Assembly: GCA_033964015.1 (NCBI GenBank)
Contig: CM066925.1
Coordinates: 13,128,204 to 13,192,203 of the forward strand
Source: Scolanthus callimorphus
Taxonomy: Eukaryota > Cnidaria > Anthozoa > Actiniaria > Edwardsiidae
Direction of reading: 5' to 3'
DNA: 64,000 nt
The notes below the pieces were generated by a model, which saw only the letters and a list, made by a program, of their open reading frames with translations, was not told the DNA's origin and ran no database searches. Both the position numbers and the translations under genes were made by a program. Shown here one piece after another: positions 28,201-40,200 of this stretch. How positions within the stretch are numbered: position 1 is the stretch's first letter; each line of letters starts with the position of its first letter.

Positions 28201-31200
28201 CCTGGCGCACGTGATCTGTGCATGACACAGATGCTTGGGGCACGTGATAGTGGCATTACACTTGTAGACTGGCTGTTTGTTTGTAGCTCCGTTCCTGGGA
28301 AACGCATGGAAAGGATTGAAATATTCATCTCCTCACTTTCCGCAACACACCACCTTCAATGGCTGATTGCATTTTTAAACCGCACTGGGAGGGTTGAGGA
28401 CCTACGGAAAATTTCCCAGTGGGGTTGTATTGGACCCCGGAACTTCCGCGGGAGGGGGTGTGTCTGGAGACTGGAAATTCCAAGGGGGAGGGTTAAAAAA
28501 GGTGATTTTCCAGGGACAGTTTATCCAAAAACAGATTTTCCAGGGGTATTTTGTCAGGAAAAATGGAAATTCCAGGGGAGGGGGTCTGTTTCACGAGTAC
28601 AACTTCCAGGGGAGGGGTCTTTTTAAGGGAAGTCCGCAACCCCCCCGGTGCGGTTTAAAAATGCAATCAGCCAATGGCCATAATCATGGGAATAAAGTGG
28701 TTCCATTGAAATCAGCCCCATCCAGTCTTTTTGGATATTGACCGTGCGAAAAAGAAGAAACTGTGTTGAAATCTTCTACTGTGGTTTTCGAACCGGAGCC
28801 CGAGCGCTTCAAGATCTCCTTATATACCATCATAGTATTTTATTATTTCCTGCAGAGTTAGTAGAATTGCATGGAAGCAATCATACTGTCACTCGTTCAA
28901 ATGCAATGCATAATCTACCGTACGTCTTGTGTGTGTGGCATGCATACGAACCGCACGCACAGCGCCACGTCACAGGTCGTTGATCATAAGCACTTATTTT
29001 TTGTGAAACTATTCTTTATTTTAGTGGCTCTAAAAGCTACAGATGACGATAACGCTCTTCGGCTCTCTGCGTTGGATAAGATGAACAACAAGTCAAAAGG
29101 AAGCTACAAGGTTCTCTCCAAGCTGAAAGCGTAAGTTGTGTACAAAGTGCTGTCTGTCTGCGTGTAGCTGTCTGTATGTATGTATGTCTGTCTATCTATC
29201 TCCAAGCTGAAAGCGTAAGTTATGTATAAAGTGCTGTCTGTCTTTCTGTTTGTCTGTCGGCTGTCTGTGTGTCTGTCTGCGTTTCTGTCTGCGTTTCTGT
29301 CTGCGTTTCTGTCTGCGTGTCTGTCTCCCGTCTCTTCGATTCTGCCGCCTGCGTGTCTGACTGCCTGCACACGCAGATATGTGCGTGCATGCGTGTCTGC
29401 GTGCGTGTTTACCTGGCTGTCTGTCTGTGTGCATGCGTGCGTGTCTGTCTGCCTTGTCGGTCTCGTCCTGTTTTTAGCTATGTTTTGACCGCCTCATACA
29501 AATTAACTTATCGATGGACGAAAGATTCTAAACGAAGGAAAGGTTTTATTTAATTCTTTACTGCAATTTGTTTGCCTTATTTTAGCAACCCTAACAAAGG
29601 TTATCTTACGTAACACCTTGATTATATAGATAAATAACCTTAATATTAAGACCTAATATACTAATGGTAACGCATGTTTGATTGATGCATTGAGGCATCT
29701 ACTAATTCTTTACTAATATAAAAGACCATAGTAGGTAAGGAGAGAAGGAGAATGCGGCGGATTGTAAGCGCAAGTAAATGACTGAAAAATATCAAATGTA
29801 CACCTGCTTCAGAAATAGTTGCACCGTCTGTTCTAGCCCGTGATGCGTCATGGGAGCAAATAGGTATACCAAAACAGAATCATGGACACTGGTTTTTAGG
29901 ATCAAAGCCATCACCCTGCTTATTCCAAATGATTCTACAGTACATCGCTCGGAAGACATTTTGCACGGGGTTAACACGAGAATTCAGGGGCGTAGCCAGG
30001 GGGGCCGCCCCCCCCCCTTTCTCGGAAATTTTCCCATACATTTACTGTATTTGCTGGAGAAAATTTGAGCATTTTCTCCCATGTTTTCACTATCCCCCCC
30101 CCCCTTCAGAAATTCCTGGCTACGCCGCTGGAATTACATTCTTAGTTTCTCGCTTCACGGGCTTTTAGCAGACAATTGCGACCGTGCAACCTTTCTGAAA
30201 TAGCTGTATATTAGTGCTGGTTCACACACACCAGGGGGGGGACCGGGGCCCCTCTTTCTCGGGAGATTTTCCCATACATTTACTGTATCTGCTGAAAGAA
30301 AATTTGAACATTTTCGTCCCATGTTTTCACTATCCGCCCCCCCCCCCCCCTCCATGTTTTCACTATCCGCCCCCCCTCCCCCCTTCAGAAATTCCTTGCT
30401 ACGCCGCTGCACACGATACAATGGCAGCATTTACGACACTCGTGAACCGACTATTGTCGTTTAAAAACACATTGAATGATTTTGTTATCTTTCTCCTACC
30501 TATTGTGGTCTGATGTGTATTGATCTAACGTGCTGTTGTCTGATCTTTCTGCCGTCTTGTCCGATGTCCTCCCTCCCAGTGCTCTAGAGGGGGCTAAAGA
30601 ACCTCACGCCACTTTGTTGACCCCCCTCCCGACCTCGGCAATCAAAAGGTAAAGTTGCCATGGAAACCCACAAGCAAGTCACGTGATTATTCTTTGCCCT
30701 GTCACCATGACAACTGAAACTTTCTTTTCTTTTTGATGCGGACTCTGGCATGGAATCGTACGCTCAATGCAATCGCGTTCTCTTCTTGGCTTTTCTTAGA
30801 GGTTTGACACGAAGCTGGAAACGCGCATTCGAACTTCTTTCCAGTTCATCTGTTCTGTCTTGTTTCACCCTTAGCTCTTTACCATGACGTTTGCATTAAA
30901 GCCAGTCAGGCCATTTTGGTGTTGACAGGCGGCACACCTTCACAAGTCCCTTATGTAACCTTCCTTTCCTTTATTGCTGCAAACCTGCAATGTGATGTCG
31001 CAGCAAAATGATTCCTCTAAATTCCATGGCTATACACCGAACCGAAATATGGCGGCAACTTTGAATAACTATTGCTCTTGACTTACTAGCCTCGTATTCA
31101 CGTAGAAATACAAAATGAATTTTCACATGAATAAGAGGCTAGTAAGTCAAGAACAATAGTTATTCCAATTTGCCGCCATATTTCGATTCGGTGTATTAAG

Positions 31201-34200
31201 TGCTAGTTGTGCTTGTATTCTGCTCTGTTCCTGAAACTCTCAGCTTTCCATACCTTTACGCCTTTACTTTCACATTTTATGTTTACGGTTCTTAGCCATT
31301 CTCTTCCCTTTTAACAACCTTACATTCTTACTTCCCTCCATCGTTATGCAGAAAATCTTCCACAACGTCCCAGTCGAACCATCTTATTCCGTCCTGTCAT
31401 GTGTATTTTACTGGAAGAAGTAAATTGTAGAAGAGGAGACTTGTACTTCCTTTGTTGACTTCTGTGTGCTCGAACTTCAACTGTGCTCCATCACTTTATT
31501 TACATTCTCACATTCCTACTTCTTACCATCTGTATGCCGAAAACACCCCACATGCACACCATACGTAACACCATGCTTTGCATTTTATTAATACACATCA
31601 CCCATTCACCTTCAACAAAGGCAAGATAAATTCTAACCAATTAAAACTAACAAATTTTGCATAACAACAACTTTGGTTCTAAGAACACAGGGAACTTCTG
31701 CAGAAACCCATTCATGGGAAAAGCTGAATTTCCCAAGGCACACGCATGTGCGAAGTGTTCGGAATTGACATGGATAGTCATGGGAAATCCGAATACTTCC
31801 CATACTTCTGCCATGGGAAATTTAGCTTTTCCCATGGATGGGTTTCTGTAGAAATTCCCTGTTCGTGTCAATCCAGTTGAACACGTTCGTTAAGCATAAC
31901 TGGACATTTGTTCTTCAGTTTCGTTTTCGGGGCTTTCACTACATTTTCTGTGCGCAATCGCAGACGACCAAGACCGACCCTGGTAAAGCTTTGAAGGTTT
32001 AAAATTTATTGTTAAAATCCATAACCGAAACGCTTACTACTGTGTTTACCTGCTTGCTCAAACCTCGACATGGTATTTTGTGACAGCACCTTTCTTATAA
32101 TTGATAATTAAGTAAACAAGCAACATTATATTCCATTATCTCAAAGTCAAACATCCATTGTCATGAACATTAGAGCGAGTTTCAGATGAGTGTCAATTAT
32201 TATTATTTGACTTTACTGCATTCTGATTGGTCACTCATTTTTATCAACCAATCAAATTTTAAAATAAACACGTGTATTTAGTGATCACGTGCTCACTGCG
32301 TGATAGTGATTTTACTTGCCTTGTGATTGGCTGATTGGGAAGCCATTCAGCAGCAATCTCAAATTTCCCTCGTTCGTGATTGGCTTGATGTTGGTCTCAC
32401 TGAAATTCGCTCGATCAGAAATCCATCGTCATTGATCAGAAATCCATTGACATCCATTGTCACTAACATTATTCTCATTTCAGTTCAATCCATCGTGTTG
32501 TTATGATCTGTCTATTCTCCTTTTTCATTTCTCCTGTGCGTATCTATAGTAACGCTTTGGTGTTAAGCATTTCCACATTCAATTCTCAGTGAAAGCGTGG
32601 ACGATTCCGAAGAGTGGTGAGTTCCGCATGGTATTCCATAACTTGCTTTGTATGTATCCATCAATGACAGTACAGTGGACATTTGTTTTGTCGCAGCAAA
32701 ATTCCGGAGCTCCATTTCCGTGGCCCTTTTCTGTCCCTGTTTTCCTGAGCCATTTTGTGACGTCAGAAACTCCGTGTAGCCAAATTAGAAAGCTTTTTGT
32801 AGTGATTAGTGTTTCCTCTGCAAGATTTCTGAGCTCGCCTTGAATTGAAAAGGCAGGGCTAGAAGTCTGATAAAAAAACGTTCGAGGTCGGGAATCGCAA
32901 AGAAAGTTGAAAACTGGGCACGGAAGTTAGTATTACCCAAAACTCTTCGCCTCTCTCTCTATCTCTCTCTTCGTATTCATCATGTCATATATGTCATTCT
33001 ATGTTTTTCACTCCAACCAGATATCTCATTCAGTATTCATAAAACTTGCTTATTTACGATAACCCTGCTAGTAATAAAGCTACTTGGATGATAAAAATAA
33101 ATGATTTTTCATGTTTCTGTGAGCTTAGGATATTTCCTTGGACCTTACGTTAGTTCTGCAAAAGCGAGGGTCGAGGTGGAGCTACGAAGGGACAAGGGGA
33201 GTTTTTGTGTGAGTCGCCAGCAGTCGAACGCGCGACAACAAGGAACTTTGCAAGAGCCCAGTAATGACTTTCCCTGTCTCTGTATTTTGCGGAAACAAAA
33301 TGGCTCCCTCTAATGGTTTGTGCCTTAAAGCTTGCAGAATATTGAAAAATCTAATGTTTCATGACTTACGTAAACCTTCGTTAACACATAAAGTAAAGTA
33401 ATTGTAAAATTCGGCTTTACTTCAAGTACAAGACATTGCAAGAGGAGCAATTACCAGACTCCAGACGTGATCTTGTGATCTTAGAAACTGCCCAGGTTAT
33501 CTGCCATCCAAGGAAGGGCAAAATTAACAATTCGCTCCACTCTGCAAGGGAATCCAAGAGCTATTCGGATTCCGGATTCTAATCCCGGGATTCCAGAGAC
33601 CGGATTCCGGATTCTAAAACTCACAAAAGCTGGTTCCGGATTCCTGGATTTCCTTACATGGGGCGAAACAATAACCATAAACCTAAAGTCAAGTTCAATA
33701 ATTTTCATCTAACATCAAGTTCGGTGACAACGTCATCCTATACCTTTCATCTTCATTCAGTGATGGTATACATTCTACTTCTCAGAAACCAGCAAGTTGG
33801 CAAAAATGAGCACATTTGCAAAGTTTCAGGGCAAAATGTTGTAAACTGCTAAAGATACAGACCCTTAATGGTGAAAATGTTTGCTTCGGGCGACTTCACG
33901 GGGCTGTTTCAATCTTTGTGATTTTACAACCTTCATGTGGGAAATTGGACAAATTTACTATAAACTTTTAGGCCAGTTTTAGACGTCAAACGTATTTCTT
34001 GTCGCACTAATTGTCAATTTCCCATTGTTTAGTTAGAGCTATTGTCTCGAGCTCATTTACATTAGGAACGGCACTGCCGTGCCAACGCTGCGCTACTGCC
34101 GCGCTAACAATTTTGAATCCTACCAGCGCTCCTAAAATCAGGGCTGGGAACTTCTCCATTCGCTAGACAGGCTATATTAACCTCATAAAATCACTCGTAT

Positions 34201-37200
34201 CGAAATTACTTGTTCTTACTGGCTAATAAATCAGTTTAGCAATTTGGCTAATAAATCAGTTTATGTCAATTTAGCGCGACAGAATTAACTTCGACGTTTA
34301 AAACAGGCCGGAAGTGCTCTTTTCAATTATAAGTCAACATATCAAACGATCAAGAAAACATAGAAGGGTTTGTTCGTGCAGACAGAGTGGAAACTACCAA
34401 AAATAAAATGTCTAACTTCGCCATATTTCAAAATATAAGCTCAAGATTCCGTATACAAAGAGTTTCTGTGACCTAAAGCTTAATTCCAATTTTTAAAGAA
34501 ATTTGAAGAATTTGACTTTTAGATATGGTCGACCAAAGTTTGCATAATTCCTGATCAAATTACTAATTCTCCCATAAAATGACACAGAAACCAAAGTTTA
34601 AAGCCTAATATCTTTTATCTAATATCTTTTATCTTTAAAAAGACGGATCCATTAGAAAAAAGTCGTTTTTGATATTTTGTTTTCCATCAAATGAGGAGTC
34701 TGTATGCAAAAAATCAAGCTTATCTGAGTTAACCCGACCTTTCTATTTGAAATTTAGTGATTTTAGCAGTGTTTTTCCGCTCTGTCGTTCGTGCATCGTT
34801 CATAATTTCGTGGACGCCACTCTCAGTGTTGGCTTCTGATCCGTCCTTTGTTTTTATTGGCTAATATACTGTCACGTGGTTTTCAGGCTGAAGGAGCAGA
34901 AACCATCCTCGGCGTCAGATCCCTCTCGGCCTCGGTTTGATGTCACTGGGACATTCTACTGGACAGAAGCAAAGCCGTTTGATGATGCAATACTGGTAAG
35001 ACCTACCACTCCGTTGTTATTGTTTCCGTTCGATATTAGAAGACTAAATAACGTGTAGAAATCTCTAAAACAACATCTAAAAACAAAGTTTCATATTTGG
35101 TTTGCTAAATTCAATCGAGAAAATTGCTCTATATTCTCTAAATCAGCCGATGGAAATGGATGCTTTCTCAGACTTGGTATGTTGCTATGCTGTCAAAATG
35201 GCGGCTGACACAGGCTCTTTAAAAACAAACGTACTCTCGACTACTCGGGCAGTCTGACGACCTCGAAACTAGGACCAGCCAACGGTTTCAAAAGTACAAG
35301 ATAAAGTATAATCCGAATAAGCCAAGTCATATGGTGATATTAACCGTAAGAAACTCAAAGAGATCTCACTACAGTCATCTGAAATTCCATCTTAGGCCTA
35401 GTACATACGCCGCTCTTATCATGAGCCGTACCAAACTGTTACCATGAAATACTCGAAACTCGCGGCGTTAAAATCGATTGTACATTCCCGGTTTGATTTA
35501 GAATAGTTTAGGCTACAAGCAGACGAGAGATGGACAAAAAATATTGTTTTATGGAGATTTTGCATTAGGATCGGCTCATGATAAGAGCGGCGTATGCACT
35601 AGGCCTAAAAATACTGCTTTGCAGTCCCTTCTTTGGCGTACATATGTGAAAACAAAGTGCCGAAGGCGCGAGAACGCGCCGCAGGGAATGCTCGCGCCTT
35701 CGGCGTACGTTCGTGTCTTCGGCGTTTGCTTGGGCCTTCGGCGCACCTCTGCCGGCGCTCGTTTTTTTTCACATGCTCGTTTTTCACGGACGTTCCCCAA
35801 AGAAGGGGCTGCAAGCAGTCTTATTCGCTCTTCGTTTTGTTATTTCTTTCTTCTAACCATTTCCATACTCTATTGATATCCTCCAGACCCGTGAGAAGGC
35901 TAGCGATATCGTGTTTACACATCACATCTTGGTTTGTTTGTTCAACAACAAAGGAGACCCTCTGATTGGTCTACGGAAGATGGTAAGAAACCATACCCTG
36001 AATCGTAGCCCCATTTTTTCTCTTATAGCCTGGATTTTCGGCCGTCTTGTAACCCTATACACTCTAACGCAACAAAGCGGAAATGACCTGCTTAGATCAC
36101 TAAATTTCAAATAATAAGGACAGGTTAACTCAGTTAAGCTTGATTTTTTGCATACAGACTCCTTGTCTGAATAAAACAAAATATCAAAAATGACTTTTTT
36201 CTAATGGATCCGTCTTTGAGATATTATGCTTTCAACTTTGGTTTTTGTACCATTTTATGGGAGAATTAGTACTTTGATCAGGAATTCTGCAAACTTTGCT
36301 CAATCATATCTAAAATTTATATTCTTCAAATTTCTTGAAAATTTGAAATTAAAGAATGCCTGTCGACCGTCATGCAACGCGGCCGTGGTGAACAAACCAA
36401 ATGTGTAAGGCGTTCCTCACTTTGCCCTATTCTGTTGCACGCAAACTCGAAGAACGTTCACAATGGCAGTCAACGCGTATGGCAGTAAAGTATGTCTAAA
36501 CGTGCCAAGAAAATGACGAACTTCAAACGCTCACAAAGTATTTTCGTATCATACGAAAATCGATACCACGGCCGCGTTGCATGATGGTCGACAGGCATTC
36601 TTTAAGCTTTCGGTCATAGAAACTCTTTGTATACGGAATCTTGAGCTGATATATTTAAATATGGCGAGGTTAGACATTTCATTTTTGGTCATTTCCGCTC
36701 TGTCCTCTAACGCAACAAAGAAACAATCTTTTCACTCCGCGCTATACTACTCATATAGTCCCTCGAAAACGAGTAGGATTGTCCGTAGAGTTTATTTGTG
36801 CACCTTCTGGTGGCTAGTAAGGTCTATGCGGTCGGCACAGGGTTGCTGGCAGGACGGGCAGACAAATGATGAGGTCACCAGAGGAGGGGCTCTTTCACGT
36901 TCCTTGCGGGTTTTGCGCTTCTCCTCGTTTCTGTGGCGCCTGGTAGACTCAAGGGACGCGACACCCCGCACTAGAGAAGATTACGTATGACTGTGAAAAG
37001 TGCCGCGAAAGAGTTGTACCGTGCTGCGACCGTGACCGTACTGCGACTACGAGATTTCGTTCGGTATCAACAGCAGGCCAGGTTCCGTGCCGCCACCGCG
37101 ACAGTACCGCGCCGTGGGACGGTACTTTTCACAGTCATACGAAATCTGCTCTATACTACTTAAGAGGGAGTGTCACACGGTAGAAGACCAGTTGTTTTCT

Positions 37201-40200
37201 CAACCAACTCCAAGTCCTTTATTATACTTCATCTTAGGCTGGATGAAGAATACGAACTAACTTGCTGATGATGTAGCTATATTTTTAAAGGGAGATTAGT
37301 AGCTTGTTGTAATGAATGTTAATGTGTTCCTGCCGTGAACGACTCAAATAGGCAAAATTGCCAATCCAATTGCATCCGCTGAATGTCACCCCCTAAAGTT
37401 GAATTCATCTGACAGATAAAAGGCATTCAACAAACATAGATGGTAATTTGCGCCACTTTTCCTGATTCTCTTTCCCCAGGTGATGCCGTTACGAGCAAGT
37501 AACCTCCACAGGTCTGAGCTCAAACAGATCGTTTTCCTTGGCGACAAGGAATATATGGAACGAGAGGTGGGTCAATTGGATAACTCATGCTTAAAGAGCC
37601 TGTGTCAGCCGCCATTTTGACAGCATAGCAACATACCAAGTCAGACAAAGCATCCATTTCCATCGGCTGATTTAGAGAATATAGAGCAATGTTATCGATT
37701 GAATTTGGTAAATCAAATCTGAAACTTTGTTTTTAGATTTTTATTAAGAGATTTCTACTCGTAATTCGACTTCTAATCGAACAAAAACAATAACAAAGGA
37801 GTGGCTGACACAGGCTCTTGCGATCGGTTCGACTTCGTAATTCCTTCGGTAGATCTTTGGTGCACACGCGGACGCACACAATTTGCATTGGTGTGTTTAA
37901 CAAATGTCCTCTGATTTTCCGTGGTATGTCCTCTTATATACCACGGGATGACGTAATAAGGTGATCAAAATGTTGTGGACTCACGAGGCGCCGAGATGGC
38001 GCTGATGCAGATGGCGCGTTCTGTGGTATATACATCTATGTACCCATGGCTGAGAGCCAATCAGAATTCGAGAATCCTTCCTGCAGATAACTAGCCAGAA
38101 ACGAAGCTAGTCCGTCAGCAAAGGTCGATAATCTGAAGAGCAACTCAACAACCGACATGAATGCAATTCCAATAAGCGCCTGTTATACCATTGCTTTGTT
38201 TTTGTTTTGCTCATGCGCACACTTTGATCGGCAGAATGTAAGAGCCTGTGTCAGCCGCCATTTTGTCAGCCTAGCAACATACCGAGTCATAGAAACCATC
38301 CATTTCCATCGGCTGATTTAACAAATCTGTGTTTAAGATTCCAGTTTTGTTGTGTTGCAGTGGGAAGAGATCGGCAACTTCGAAAACGTCCATATTCTAC
38401 CGGTAAGTCATTGTACGGATCTCACAGAACTGTGCTGTTACCACGCCAACAAACGTCTGCAAACCCGCCTATATTCTTTTGCTCACGTGAATTTCAACGG
38501 TCCGCAGAATTCACATCGTTGCATGTTTAGTACACCAGCTCATATGTTAATGTCGGAGTTTTTATTTTTTCTAGGGTTCGCCTTTTTGCCGAGCGGATTT
38601 ACGAGCCGTGAACGCCAACCTTGCGGACATGGTCGTGTTTCTGTCGGGAACGTCCGTCGACCAGACGGGAGACCCGAGGCTCGCCGACAAACAGTCGATC
38701 CTGGCTTCTCTTAATCTGAAGGTACGTGTAAAAAAACATTTGCTGAAATGATATCAAATATAAAGAGAACGACCGTGACCCTGGGTACTTTCCCAATCAA
38801 ATTTTATGTCGAAGGATTTTTAAAATAAAGAGCGACAAAGAGTAAAGCCGGGAAATACGAGGCACAAAATCCCTCAACTTGTCGCGCAACATTGTTGCGT
38901 TGCAAGTTGATGTTCGATGTTGCTCGTTTTTCATCTCGCGCCACAACTTGTCGCACAACAAAAACATTTGTTGCAGGTTGTGAAAACTTGTTGCGCGAAG
39001 TAGAGCGCGGTTCTACTTTGAGACACAAATTCTGGCTTTGTTGCTCGTTTTTCATCAAACACGCAACATTTTGCCTACAATTCAAGTTGATTAGTCAATA
39101 GAAATTAGGTGCTAAGGGGCCAAATTCGCCTTGTTCTGGCATGTGTGATCATCAAAACAAAATGTTGCGCGACAAGTTGTGAATTTGATGTAAACACGAG
39201 CAACAAAAATCAGACTTGCAACGCAGCAATGCTGCGCGACAAGTTGAGGGATTTTGTTAACTGTGGCTGTTTTCGTTATTTGTTTAATACATTTTCGCAC
39301 GAACTCTCCTATATGTCGCTTTTTATTAAAAAAAATTCCTTTGAAAATTATTTTTCTATACATAAGATGTGATTGGGTTTCCTGTGGCTTCACTGACACG
39401 CTAAGCGTTGAGTAAACCAAGACGTCGCTTAGTAGCGTGTCGTGAACGAGTAAAGCTTGAAGACTCTGGTGCACAGGGTTGAACGATCGGGGCAAATGTC
39501 TTTATTAATCCCGTATAGGCCATGTCGTTTGACGACGCTATTGGACTAACACGACAATCCACTCGCGAGGCCTTCATAGGCTTTCCCGATACGAACATGG
39601 TACCTTCGGTTGAGCGAAGAGGATCGGCGTTTGGTTGCAACATCCCGATGATCACCGAGATAGGTAAGGGAAAGATTGTTGTTTTCTTGTTCAAACTCAA
39701 TGTTCAGTACCTCGATAGCTAATGAAGCCTGCCTTCCTCAATCCTTTGTTCTAGTTTACGACAGGAATGTTCAGTACCTCGATAGCTAATGAAGCCTGCC
39801 TTCCTCAATCCTTTGTTCTAGTTTACGACAGGAATGTTCAGTACCTCGATATCGATGATGATGATGACGAGGATATGGAGCTCTACCTCAGTCAGCCCTT
39901 CGCATGTGGGACAACATTCACTGCGTCCGTTCTCGACTCGCTCATGAGCTCGGTAAGGCTTCAGGGTAGCTTTATTTCTGTAGCCCCGTGTGCAATGGGT
40001 GTGACAATATTATAGGACTTCTTTGCTGTGTTTCATCTAATACGGTGCGAAACATTGAAACATCATTAGTTTGTTGTTCTCTGAATTATTACTTAAACCA
40101 GCTTATAACTTATAGCCTACTAGTAGCCCAACCAATCAGAACGCAGCTTTGACAATAGACCACTAGTGTGATTTGACTAATGATGCATATTCTAGGTGCA

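Larger units (their letters stand above)
18852..29024. other. 10.2-kb BK linker intron
   Basis: Besides the listed cassette exons and repeats, no gene or strong motif was recognised at 18860-20600, 20830-21440, 23400-24120, 24340-25000, 25840-27000 and 27420-27980. Confidence 0.6.

Noticed and set aside
28856..28975. Possible 120-base, phase-1 exon after TTTCCTGCAG in the BK linker intron
   Set aside because: Open and in phase, but the only fitting donor is GTCGTT, which is poor, and the sequence has no similarity to Slo.
29222..29553. Cys/Ser/Val-rich ORFs resembling small secreted proteins
   Set aside because: They are translations of a TGTC/TGCG microsatellite.
31337..31425. Possible exon after TCGTTATGCAG in the exon 19-20 intron
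   Set aside because: Open frame, but no donor leaves the required phase 2.
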